From contig SUWW01000006.1 of NCBI GenBank assembly GCA_015061285.1, forward strand, positions 174,055-238,054: a stretch of 64,000 nt of DNA, in the 5' to 3' direction. This DNA is from Bacteroidales bacterium. GTDB taxonomy: Bacteria; Bacteroidota; Bacteroidia; Bacteroidales; Marinilabiliaceae. Below the pieces are notes generated by a model. The model saw nothing but the letters and a program-made list of their open reading frames with translations. It ran no database searches and was not told the DNA's origin. This document shows positions 1-6,183 of the stretch, piece after piece; the first letter of the stretch is position 1; every line of letters starts with the position of its first letter. A program made the translations under genes and the position numbers.

Positions 1-913
1 AAATGTGTCCCCATTCTTGTCTATTCACTATCGCTTGCTCGAAACTCAGCGGACAGTAAAGCGTCTTCAGAGCGTTGTTGTGCACTTGCAGTTTCGGAAT
101 GCTTGCCTTGCGCCGCGCCATATCTATGCTGTATTTCTGCAATCCGCACAAAATGCCGCTGCCCGACAATAGGTTAAGATAGTTGGTCAGTGTCACAGTG
201 TTGCCAGCATCGGTGAGCGAACCAAGCATCTTGTTGAGTGATATTATCTGTCCCGAATAAGCCGCGCCAAGTTCGAACGTCTGTCGTAGCAATGCCGGCT
301 TGCTTATTGGTGTGTCAATCAAGATGTCTCTATTTATAGTCGATTCTACAATGGATGATTGTATGTATTGCTGAAAACGGTCAGTGTCGTTAATTAGTTG
401 GGCTGCACCAGGATAGCCGCCGTAGAATATGTATTGGTCGAGCGATAAACCGAAGCAGTCGTGCATTTCTTTGTAGCTCCAATGGGTCATTCGTATCTCT
501 TCGAAACGCCCTGCCAACGATTCCGAAAGACCTTTCTCCAACATCACGCGGCTGCTACCAAGCAAAATCACTTTCAATTGGCGGTCGTTGAACGTGTCGG
601 TGTCCCACTCTTTTTTTACTGCTTCGCTCCAGTTCTTTATTTTCTGTATTTCGTCTATAACAAGCAGAAACTCAGTGTAATTATTGCTGTCCATCAGCCT
701 ACGAGCAGCTGCCCAACAGTCGCTAATCCACGATGTGTTGGATACTGGTACGTTGTCGGCCGAATAGGATAAGTATGGCAATTGGGCGTCTTTTAGCACC
801 TGTTTCACTGTGGTAGATTTCCCCACTTGACGAGGGCCCATAATTACTTGAATGAACTTTCGAGGTTCATTTGTTCTACTTGCAATAGTTTGATATTCAG
901 GTAATACGTACAT
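1..913 (-). CDS. AAA ATPase with DUF4143-type C-terminus, partial
   Basis: An uninterrupted reading frame of 304 codons starts at the ATG at 911-913 and runs off the left edge, so the C-terminus is missing. The Walker A motif GPRQVGKST lies near residues 27-35 and the Walker B segment LLVIDEIQKI near residue 82. The arginine-rich stretch GSSRVMLEKGLSESLAGR resembles the sensor region of this family. The part after about residue 190 looks like the start of the DUF4143 domain. Bacterial members are usually 380-420 residues, so about a quarter is missing. Their physiological role is poorly defined and they are often scattered as stand-alone accessory genes. Family assignment is firm; function is unknown. 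Confidence 0.85.
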   Translation of the reverse strand, partial: MYVLPEYQTIASRTNEPRKFIQVIMGPRQVGKSTTVKQVLKDAQLPYLSYSADNVPVSNTSWISDCWAAARRLMDSNNYTEFLLVIDEIQKIKNWSEAVKKEWDTDTFNDRQLKVILLGSSRVMLEKGLSESLAGRFEEIRMTHWSYKEMHDCFGLSLDQYIFYGGYPGAAQLINDTDRFQQYIQSSIVESTINRDILIDTPISKPALLRQTFELGAAYSGQIISLNKMLGSLTDAGNTVTLTNYLNLLSGSGILCGLQKYSIDMARRKASIPKLQVHNNALKTLYCPLSFEQAIVNRQEWGHI

Positions 914-1219
914 ATACTTACGTTTTATTTTGTTCTATGAGTAATAATGCTTATTCCACTGAGTAATTCGTTGCTCGCAAATATAATATACTTATTGTTA
1001 GTTAGTTATATGTATGTTGTAATTATTATTTATTCGCTGAGTAAAAATACTCATAGCACAGAGTAAAATGTAAATAGTGTGTGTAGTGTGTTTATTTTCA
1101 ATGGTATATATGTATGTAAGCATTGAGTAAAAGAACTTTTGATTCCATAATTATGTACAAAACGAAACCGACTACCCATATTTAGTATGAGTAGTCGGCT
1201 ATGTATGTATTAGATATTT
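914..1219. other. AT-rich intergenic region with GAGTAA repeats
   Basis: No gene is seen here. The stretch is strongly AT-rich and contains five copies of GAGTAA or close variants between about 938 and 1130. One forms the palindrome GAGTAAAAATACTC at 1039-1052. It lies upstream of the ATPase gene, so the repeats could be regulator sites for that gene. The right end holds a hairpin that follows the galM-like gene. Confidence 0.4.
1168..1198 (-). terminator. Hairpin terminator after the mutarotase gene
   Basis: The arms CCGACTACCCAT (1168-1179) and ATGAGTAGTCGG (1187-1198) pair over 12 positions with one wobble and a 7-nt loop. On the minus strand it is followed by a T-rich but interrupted stretch. 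It lies just past the stop codon of the mutarotase gene. Confidence 0.6.
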
Positions 1220-2395
1220 TTATTTCTCTACGTCAAACTTGTAAACACATACGTGGTTGTATGTTTCGCCTGGACGAAGAATTGTTGATGGGAAGTTGTC
1301 GTGGTTAGGCGAATCAGGGAAGTGCTGAGTTTCGAGGCAGAGTGCAGAGCGATATGGATACTTAACGCCAGTCTTGCCAGTTTGTGTTGAGTTCATGAAG
1401 TTGCCTGCATAGAACTGAATGCCTGGTTCGGTGGTGTAAACGGTCATTACGCGGCCGCTCTGAGGATCGAATACGCGAGCTGCTTTGCGAAGTCCGCAAG
1501 AATCGGGTTCAGAAGAGAGCACCCAGTTGTGGTCGTAGCCACCAGCGAGCTTGAGTTGTTCGTGTTCACCTTTGATGCCTTCGCCAATAACGGTTGCGTT
1601 GCGCAGGTCGAAAGGAGTGCCTTCAACGGGCATCAACTCGCCAGTCGGGATGAGATTTTTGTCGACAGGAGTGATGTTGTCGGCATAAATTTCGATTTGC
1701 TCGTCGCAGATGGTAGAGTCGCCTTCGCCAGCGAGGTTGAAGAACGAGTGGTGTGTAAGGTTAACCACGGTTGGTTTGTCGGTGGTAGCCTCGTAAACGA
1801 GTTTGAGCGCGCCGCAGTTGGTGAGTTTGTAAGTAAGTTTCATGTCGAGGTTGCCAGGGAAGCCCATCTCGCCGTCAGCAGATTTGTATGTGAACTCGAT
1901 TGTCTGATCGTCTATTTTGTTTGCCTTGAACATAACGCTGAAGAAGCCCTTTGAACCACCGTGCAAAGTGCGGTTAATCTCGTTTACTTCTGTTTGATAT
2001 TCAACGCCATCGATAGAGAATTTGCCTGCTGCAATGCGGTTGCCATAACGGCCGATGGTTGCACCGAAGAATGGCTCTCCTTTGCCAGCTTTGTTGTCGC
2101 AAGCGGCATATTCGGCAGCCGTAGCGTAACCGCAAACAACATCAGCAAAGTCGCCATTGCGATCTGGTGTGTAGAGGGTTACGAGTTTAGCTCCGAGGTT
2201 GGTGAACTGAGCTACCATACCAGTAGAATCGTTGCGAAGAGTGTAGAGACGAACGGTGTCGCCATCGACAACAGCAGTACCGAAAGACTTGCAGCATAGA
2301 CCGAGATGCTTTTGACAGCTCTCTTCTTTTGCAGGCTGAGCGCAAGCTACGAGAAGTGCAGCCATTGCGCCAAGAGTTAGATTTTGAAATTTCAT
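1220..2395 (-). CDS. galM: Aldose 1-epimerase (mutarotase), lipoprotein
   Basis: This 391-residue protein should interconvert the alpha and beta anomers of aldohexoses such as galactose and glucose. It begins with a lipoprotein signal (LLVAC, Cys at about 18), so it is probably anchored in the periplasm or outer membrane, as is common for Bacteroidota mutarotases. Family motifs are clear: GRYGNRIAAGKF, NRTLHGG, the histidine-bearing VNLTHHSFFNLAG, GGYDHNWVL, and a C-terminal ETQHFPDSPNH with the catalytic glutamate. Length fits a full GalM domain after the signal. It stands alone with its own downstream hairpin. The epimerase call is firm; the exact sugar cannot be read from sequence. Confidence 0.93.
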   Translation of the reverse strand: MKFQNLTLGAMAALLVACAQPAKEESCQKHLGLCCKSFGTAVVDGDTVRLYTLRNDSTGMVAQFTNLGAKLVTLYTPDRNGDFADVVCGYATAAEYAACDNKAGKGEPFFGATIGRYGNRIAAGKFSIDGVEYQTEVNEINRTLHGGSKGFFSVMFKANKIDDQTIEFTYKSADGEMGFPGNLDMKLTYKLTNCGALKLVYEATTDKPTVVNLTHHSFFNLAGEGDSTICDEQIEIYADNITPVDKNLIPTGELMPVEGTPFDLRNATVIGEGIKGEHEQLKLAGGYDHNWVLSSEPDSCGLRKAARVFDPQSGRVMTVYTTEPGIQFYAGNFMNSTQTGKTGVKYPYRSALCLETQHFPDSPNHDNFPSTILRPGETYNHVCVYKFDVEK

Positions 2396-2737
2396 TGTTA
2401 TGTTAATGTTTTATATTGGTTCTGGTTATCCACTGAAAAGCATAGGAAAATGCTTAGCTGGGGAAAACGTGTAAATTTACATAATTTTAGTTAATTGTTA
2501 ATTGCTCGTAACGGAAAAGGAGTAGAATTGGATCGTAATGGTGGATATTTTTACTTCTATAGGGCAACAAACGAAATATACAAACAAGCGTATTACTAAC
2601 GCTTGAAATTAGTTCGATATGATTAGGTAGAAAACGCACCGAAGTAAGTAATTGTTCTATGGGCGTTGCGATGTAACGCACAACCACTTCGTTTTTCTTG
2701 GCTGTCATGGATTGATTCTTTGATTAGATATGAATAC
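2396..2737. other. Intergenic region with no supported gene
   Basis: This is the upstream region of galM on the left and leads to a promoter on the right. Only short low-complexity frames are present and none looks coding. A small inverted repeat, GCGTT...AACGC, lies near 2666-2680. Confidence 0.4.
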
Positions 2738-2745
2738 TATATTTG
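2738..2745 (+). promoter_or_regulatory. Bacteroidetes -7 promoter element
   Basis: TATATTTG is an exact match to TAnnTTTG. A TTTG lies 15 nt upstream (2719-2722) and a TTG 23 nt upstream (2712-2714), so the -33 position is not ideal. Transcription would start near 2752 and run into the hairpin at 2767-2808. Confidence 0.45.
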
Positions 2746-2766
2746 CATTGTCACAATGACATTATT

Positions 2767-2808
2767 AACGGGTGAGTCGAGGCGGTTTGGCTTCGCTCCC
2801 GTTTTTTT
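2767..2808 (+). terminator. Intrinsic terminator or attenuator hairpin
   Basis: AACGGG (2767-2772) pairs with CCCGTT (2798-2803). Inside it, GAG-t-CGAGGC pairs with GCTTCGCTC. Seven Ts follow (2802-2808). It sits only about 15 nt after the predicted start of the 2738 promoter, so it would attenuate that promoter. The 21 bp at 2776-2796 recur as an inverted copy at 3600-3620. Confidence 0.55.
2776..2796 (+). repeat. 21-bp inverted repeat, left copy
   Basis: Exact reverse complement of 3600-3620. The unit is itself partly self-complementary (CGAGGC and GCTTCG around a 6-nt loop). In both copies TTTGCATTG lies shortly upstream of the unit, when each is read inward, so the two promoter-leader regions appear to be related. 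Confidence 0.7.
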
Positions 2809-2907
2809 ATTGATGACCTCGACCGACTCAGCGACGAGGAGTGGGCGGCGCGCTTCAAAGAGCTTGAATGGATAAGACGCGAAGAGGCGAAAGGGAATAG
2901 GAGTTGA
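2809..2907 (+). CDS. Possible 32-residue peptide lacking an ATG start
   Basis: Read from GAT at 2812, this frame gives an acidic-basic helical peptide containing LSDEEWAARFKELEWIRREE and ending at TGA 2905-2907. Its codon use looks coding. There is no ATG, GTG or TTG in frame after the upstream stop; only an ATT at 2809 could serve, directly after the T7 tract of the terminator hairpin. It may use a rare ATT start, be fused by slippage on the T tract, or be a decayed gene. It converges with the small ORF ending at 2911. Function unknown. Confidence 0.3.
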   Translation: MDDLDRLSDEEWAARFKELEWIRREEAKGNRS

Positions 2908-2910
2908 AAA

Positions 2911-3075
2911 TTAGCAACCGCCATCGCAACCGCCGTCAAAAGCGTTGCCACTGTCGTTAGCGTTGCAGCCATCGTTATTGTCAGGTAAATATCCACCGCC
3001 AGGTCGACAATTATTCTTTATGCGACCGGTGAAGATGCCCCATGCCATTATAAGTGTCAGTATTGCAGATAGCAT
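2911..3075 (-). CDS. Tiny membrane protein with Gly/Cys-rich tail (ORF C)
   Basis: A 54-codon ORF with ATG at 3073-3075 and TAA at 2911-2913. Residues 1-17 form one hydrophobic helix (LSAILTLIMAWGIFTG). The rest is hydrophilic, rich in Asn, Gly and Asp, and ends in a cysteine pattern DGGCDGGC. It is the last of three leftward mini-ORFs that share the leader repeat AAAACGTTAAT about 10 nt before their ATG; here the leader is at 3086-3111. It does not share the C-terminal motif of the other two. The family is not recognised. The shared leader and clean frame argue that it is expressed. Confidence 0.5.
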   Translation of the reverse strand: MLSAILTLIMAWGIFTGRIKNNCRPGGGYLPDNNDGCNANDSGNAFDGGCDGGC

Positions 3076-3085
3076 AGTCGTAAAT

Positions 3086-3111
3086 ATTAACGTTTTGCAA
3101 AGTATACGTAT
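3086..3111 (-). repeat. Leader repeat, copy C
   Basis: One of three copies of a leader unit, read on the minus strand as ATACGTAT, a short variable gap, then AAAACGTTAAT. It is placed 10 nt before the ATG of ORF C. The other copies are at 3264-3288 and 3434-3458. Confidence 0.7.
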
Positions 3112-3116
3112 GGAGA

Positions 3117-3254
3117 CTACTGCTCGTTACGCTTCTTATTCTCTTCGCCGCGCGAACCGTAATCGTCCATCCAATGGTGTGGCTTGTCTTTTATACCATA
3201 GCGAAGTGTATGGTAGTATAAGTACAATATGAATAAGCCTGCTAAAAGTTCCAT
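3117..3254 (-). CDS. Tiny single-span membrane protein (ORF B)
   Basis: A 45-codon ORF with ATG at 3252-3254 and TAG at 3117-3119. The N-terminus MELLAGLFILYLYYHTL is a likely transmembrane helix. The polar C-terminus contains PHHWMDDYGSRGEENKKRN, nearly identical to the tail of ORF A. The same leader repeat stands 9 nt before its ATG. It is probably co-transcribed with ORF A and ORF C. No known family is recognised; the conserved HHWMDDY..RGEENKKRN.Q tail in two copies supports real coding. Confidence 0.6.
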   Translation of the reverse strand: MELLAGLFILYLYYHTLRYGIKDKPHHWMDDYGSRGEENKKRNEQ

Positions 3255-3263
3255 AGCCTAATT

Positions 3264-3288
3264 ATTAACGTTTTACAATTATACGTAT
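3264..3288 (-). repeat. Leader repeat, copy B
   Basis: Copy of the ATACGTAT...AAAACGTTAAT leader unit, 9 nt upstream of the ATG of ORF B. Confidence 0.7.
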
Positions 3289-3293
3289 GTCAG

Positions 3294-3422
3294 TTACTGC
3301 TTATTGCGCTTTTTGTTCTCTTCGCCGCGCGCTCTGTAGTCGTCCATCCAGTGGTGGGTGGGGTTTTTCCATCCGCCGCGTAGCAGATAAACAAAGAATA
3401 TAATAGTGAGTATCGAAGTCAT
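3294..3422 (-). CDS. Tiny single-span membrane protein (ORF A)
   Basis: A 42-codon ORF with ATG at 3420-3422 and TAA at 3294-3296. Residues 2-15 (TSILTIIFFVYLLR) form a hydrophobic helix. The tail THHWMDDYRARGEENKKRNK matches ORF B almost residue for residue, while the transmembrane parts differ, which is the pattern expected of paralogous coding sequences. The leader repeat sits 11 nt before the ATG. It is the first of the three mini-ORFs on the leftward strand. No family recognised; a small regulatory subunit of a membrane complex is one possibility, without direct evidence. Confidence 0.6.
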   Translation of the reverse strand: MTSILTIIFFVYLLRGGWKNPTHHWMDDYRARGEENKKRNKQ

Positions 3423-3433
3423 ACCGGTTAGTA

Positions 3434-3458
3434 ATTAACGTTTTGCAGTTATACGTAT
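3434..3458 (-). repeat. Leader repeat, copy A
   Basis: Copy of the ATACGTAT...AAAACGTTAAT leader unit, 11 nt upstream of the ATG of ORF A. Confidence 0.7.
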
Positions 3459-3507
3459 ATTCACCGAAATAGTTGTGTATAAACCTATATCAGACCAATC
3501 ATATGAT

Positions 3508-3577
3508 AAAAAAAGAGAATTGGCAGATGCCGTCGGGTTACGGCTATAGCTTAGTAACGCGTCATCAGTCAATTCTC
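3508..3577 (-). terminator. Terminator-like hairpin upstream of the mini-ORFs
   Basis: On the minus strand GAGAATTG (3570-3577) pairs with CAATTCTC (3515-3522). The interior pairs further (GATG...CATC and GTTAC...GTAAC), and seven Ts follow (3514-3508). It lies between the likely start region near 3630 and ORF A, so it could end a short leader RNA of about 120 nt or act as an attenuator of the mini-ORF transcript. Confidence 0.5.
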
Positions 3578-3599
3578 AACGTCGAAAGTCGGCACTGAC

Positions 3600-3620
3600 G
3601 CGAAGCCAAACCGCCTCGAC
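3600..3620 (-). repeat. 21-bp inverted repeat, right copy
   Basis: Exact reverse complement of 2776-2796. On the minus strand it lies 4 nt after TTTGCATTG, as part of the presumed 5' end of the mini-ORF transcript. Confidence 0.7.
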
Positions 3621-3844
3621 GTTTCAATGCAAACTTTCTATTGCGAATATAATGTTTTACATAAAAAAGAATCGTCGATAAACCTTTGTACTCTGGCTTT
3701 TCGCTTAGGAGGAGGGTTTACCAACGATTCTCAAAAGCCGAGACGATGAAAGAGGTTTTCATTCGGTCCTCGGCAATGCAAATATAGGTGTTTAGTAGAG
3801 TTGCATGTTGTAAACTGCGAAACCCAAAATCTGTCATAAGATTA

Positions 3845-4237
3845 TTAATCCGTGAATCCGAAACAATTGGCACGCGTAGGCAAAGCGCCATAGTCGCCAA
3901 TAACAACGCGAACGTGGGCGTGTTCAGGATTCTTAACTACTAGAATGCGGCACCACGCCTTTTCGGGGTCATCTACAAAATGCCACTCGAAATGTTCGCA
4001 CGTGTTATGGTCGGTGATTTTTACTTGGCAGTCCCAAAAATTGTAGTCGCGCGTAACGAACGCCACCCGAACATCATACTCTTCATTTTCCGACTTGCAT
4101 ATATATATGTCGCCGTAAAATTGTCGCTCTTGAGCATAAAAACCTTGCTCCCAACGATAGGTGCATTTGTCAACGTTGAGCTGAGCCATTGCCGATGCCG
4201 ACATCGATAGTAATATGAAAAGCAATAATTGTTTCAT
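3845..4237 (-). CDS. Small secreted protein, DUF6150-like, copy 1
   Basis: A 130-residue protein with signal peptide MKQLLLFILLSMSASAMAQ, so exported. The ATG at 4235-4237 is preferred over a TTG three codons upstream. The mature part is a run of units of about 13 residues (for example WHFVDDPEKAWCR then ILVVKNPEHAHVR) that looks like a stacked short-strand protein of the DUF6150 type; that resemblance is from memory. It carries six cysteines. It is a near-duplicate of the gene at 4489-4884, differing mainly at the C-terminus. Function unknown. Confidence 0.75.
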   Translation of the reverse strand: MKQLLLFILLSMSASAMAQLNVDKCTYRWEQGFYAQERQFYGDIYICKSENEEYDVRVAFVTRDYNFWDCQVKITDHNTCEHFEWHFVDDPEKAWCRILVVKNPEHAHVRVVIGDYGALPTRANCFGFTD

Positions 4238-4256
4238 AGTTCTCAATTCGTAACTC

Positions 4257-4406
4257 TTAATTCGTAATTATATGGACGTATATGCAAAATCTGCCACCGT
4301 AGCCCAAGATGGTGGCGCAGCCTATAAAACTGCCATCACCGCAACTCTTTCGAACCTCACCGACCGTGAAGATTTTTCCACCATAGAATCTACATGTATT
4401 TCCCAT
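4257..4406 (-). CDS. Possible 49-residue cysteine-containing peptide
   Basis: ATG at 4404-4406, stop TAA at 4257-4259. The peptide starts MGNTCRFYGGKIFTVGEVRK and has four cysteines and no signal peptide. A copy of the 24-bp repeat also found upstream of the gene at 4489-4884 ends directly at its ATG. It lies between the two duplicated secreted-protein genes. No family recognised. Coding is plausible but not proven. Confidence 0.3.
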   Translation of the reverse strand: MGNTCRFYGGKIFTVGEVRKSCGDGSFIGCATILGYGGRFCIYVHIITN

Positions 4407-4430
4407 TGAAAATGTACTTTTCGTTTGTAG
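4407..4430 (-). repeat. 24-bp repeat, copy 1
   Basis: Identical over 24 bp to 4890-4913. The core TGTACTTTTCGTTTGT (plus strand, 4413-4428) occurs once more at 4435-4450, 22 bp away. On the minus strand the copy abuts the ATG of the 49-residue ORF. Confidence 0.8.
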
Positions 4431-4434
4431 ACTG

Positions 4435-4450
4435 TGTACTTTTCGTTTGT
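4435..4450 (-). repeat. 16-bp core of the same repeat
   Basis: TGTACTTTTCGTTTGT on the plus strand, spaced 22 bp (two helical turns) from the core at 4413-4428, which would suit two bound protein units on the same DNA face. Confidence 0.7.
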
Positions 4451-4488
4451 GGGGAAATATTACTGTAGACCGACGATTGTCATAAAGC

Positions 4489-4884
4489 TCATTTGGTGGT
4501 AAATCCGAAGCAATTGGCACGACAAGGCCAACAACCTGAATCGCCAATAACAACACAAACGTGTGCGCGGTCGGGGTTATCGACAACGAGAATGCGACAC
4601 CAAGCCTTTTCGGGATCGTCTACATAGTGCCACTCAAAGTGTTCGCAAGTATTATGGTCGGTGATTTTCACTTGACAGTCCCAAAATTCATAGTCTGTTG
4701 TAACAAATGCCACACGAACATCATACTCTTCATTCTCGGATTTGCATACATATATATCGCCGTAGAATTGAGTTTCTTTGGCATAGAAACCTTGTTCCCA
4801 ACGATAGGTGCATTTGTCAACGTTGAGTTGAGCCATTGCCGATGCCGACATCGATAGTAATATGAAAAGCAATAATTGTTTCAT
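4489..4884 (-). CDS. Small secreted protein, DUF6150-like, copy 2
   Basis: 131 residues, with a signal peptide identical to that of the gene at 3845-4237 and about 85-90% similar overall by eye. Substitutions are conservative (for example AKETQ for AQERQ) and concentrated at the C-terminus, where a CWPC motif appears here but not in copy 1. The 24-bp repeat sits five bases before its ATG. The pair looks like a recent tandem duplication with different upstream DNA. Function unknown. Confidence 0.75.
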   Translation of the reverse strand: MKQLLLFILLSMSASAMAQLNVDKCTYRWEQGFYAKETQFYGDIYVCKSENEEYDVRVAFVTTDYEFWDCQVKITDHNTCEHFEWHYVDDPEKAWCRILVVDNPDRAHVCVVIGDSGCWPCRANCFGFTTK

Positions 4885-4889
4885 AGTTC

Positions 4890-4913
4890 TGAAAATGTAC
4901 TTTTCGTTTGTAG
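4890..4913 (-). repeat. 24-bp repeat, copy 3
   Basis: Identical to 4407-4430. It lies between the stop of the NigD-like gene and the ATG of the secreted protein gene at 4884. Confidence 0.8.
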
Positions 4914-4923
4914 GAAAATTCAG

Positions 4924-5610
4924 TTAGTATTTATAACCATAAGTATAGTTGGTAGCAACGGTATCGTTGGCAGATCCATAGCGCAAGACTTTGATATAAA
5001 TCCACTCGGAATCGGCCTTTTTTAGTTCGTTGATTGGCACAGAGATGGTGTTGTATGTAAATACGTTGCAGTTATCCGACGAATTTTGATAGTGTAGCAG
5101 CCAGAGCACAGTGGTGTCGGCGAGTTGGGCCGAGGGGTCGTGTGCTAAGCATACATAATCATCGTTGTTGCCATCGTTGGTGGTGGTGAAATATGTAGTG
5201 ATGTTGAAGAAATCGTTGCGCTGATAATCCCTGGTGATATGCATATCCACAGGGATAAGAATGGCTTCTCCTTTGTATTTAGGCTGGATTTCTTTCATAG
5301 AGTCATAGTAGACAATTCTTTGAGTGAGGTCACCCGATATTTCATTCAAATTGGCATTGTGTATTATGCCGGCAGAGTCGGGTTGCTCAGTTGTAGTGCA
5401 CAAGAATTTCACGCGAGCTCCATTTTCGAGCGAGTCGGGATGCTCATTTGGGAAGAATATAGCGAGTTCGTAGAAGTGTAGCACAAATGTCGAGTCGGTA
5501 CGTTCTACGGTGGCAATGCCGCTATACGTAATGTCTTTTTCATTCTCGCGACACGCAGAAAGAAGGGCAAATGCAATTGTCAATGTCGCAATAAGTGCTG
5601 TAGACTTCAT
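4924..5610 (-). CDS. NigD-like lipoprotein
   Basis: 228 residues with a lipoprotein signal (FALLSAC, Cys 20). The layout suits NigD-like proteins of Bacteroidales: after the lipobox comes a small beta domain near residues 30-90 (YSGIATVERTDSTFVLHF, then LENGARVKFLCTTTE), followed by a longer C-terminal beta domain with several Asn/Asp-rich turns. NigD homologues are found beside bacteriocin-immunity and stress genes, but their role is not established. It lies three bases after the FKBP-like gene on the same strand, so the two are probably one transcript. Family assignment is moderate. Confidence 0.6.
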   Translation of the reverse strand: MKSTALIATLTIAFALLSACRENEKDITYSGIATVERTDSTFVLHFYELAIFFPNEHPDSLENGARVKFLCTTTEQPDSAGIIHNANLNEISGDLTQRIVYYDSMKEIQPKYKGEAILIPVDMHITRDYQRNDFFNITTYFTTTNDGNNDDYVCLAHDPSAQLADTTVLWLLHYQNSSDNCNVFTYNTISVPINELKKADSEWIYIKVLRYGSANDTVATNYTYGYKY

Positions 5611-5612
5611 GA

Positions 5613-6140
5613 CTATAATTTTTCTGTTCGAATTTTGTATACAAGCAATCGTCGTCCGTTGATGCGGTCTTCGTCGCCAAGTAGTCCATAGGCTTTGTCG
5701 GGTTGAAGCACAAGAGTCGCTTCACTACCATCTGTCAGCATAGTAAGAATGTCGTCTATGCCACTAATGGTTTGTCCCATAGCAGCTTGTATTATGTATG
5801 GTTTGTCAATGGGGCGTTTGTCTATGGCAGAGTCGGTGCGATAGTAGATTTCGCCGCTCAGCATATCGCTAATGACATAATTGATGCAGATTTTTTCTCC
5901 TTGACGAATGGTGTCGTTGTTGCCATTTTTTGTTATGGTGAGCCATACGCCATTCGATGTTGGCAAGCTATCGAGGTTATGAGATATGCAGTATCGCGTT
6001 ATGAGTAGCGAATCGCGCAGGAACATTTTTTTGTTGAGTTCGGTGTGCTCTTTTTTAGTTAGCATTCTGTGGCGTTGCTTGTGCTCTTGCGAACATGCTA
6101 TGCATAACATTGTAATTATTATGAAAAATGCTAATCTCAT
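5613..6140 (-). CDS. FKBP-type peptidyl-prolyl isomerase lipoprotein (GldI-like)
   Basis: 175 residues with lipobox MLCIAC (Cys 16). The C-terminal 100 residues form an FKBP domain: KICINYVISDMLSGEIYY, then a substrate-loop segment ending MGQTISGIDDILTMLTDGSE, and the final LVYKIR strand. The phrase SGIDDILTMLTDG replaces the usual GWEEGLLLM region, so some binding residues differ from active FKBPs. It resembles the outer-membrane PPIase GldI of gliding Bacteroidota and related folding factors. It is upstream of the NigD-like gene, which suggests joint folding or quality-control work on exported proteins. Catalytic activity cannot be judged from sequence alone. Confidence 0.75.
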   Translation of the reverse strand: MRLAFFIIITMLCIACSQEHKQRHRMLTKKEHTELNKKMFLRDSLLITRYCISHNLDSLPTSNGVWLTITKNGNNDTIRQGEKICINYVISDMLSGEIYYRTDSAIDKRPIDKPYIIQAAMGQTISGIDDILTMLTDGSEATLVLQPDKAYGLLGDEDRINGRRLLVYKIRTEKL

Positions 6141-6183
6141 GAGAATGGATAATAAGACTTAGAATACTTAACTAAATATTTAA

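Noticed and set aside
1529..2299. Plus-strand frames of 141 and 112 codons opposite the mutarotase
   Set aside because: They mirror the antisense of a well-conserved GalM and have no protein-like features.
2487..2708. 73-codon minus-strand frame upstream of galM
   Set aside because: No coding-like composition, no leader, no recognisable motif; AT-rich intergenic sequence.
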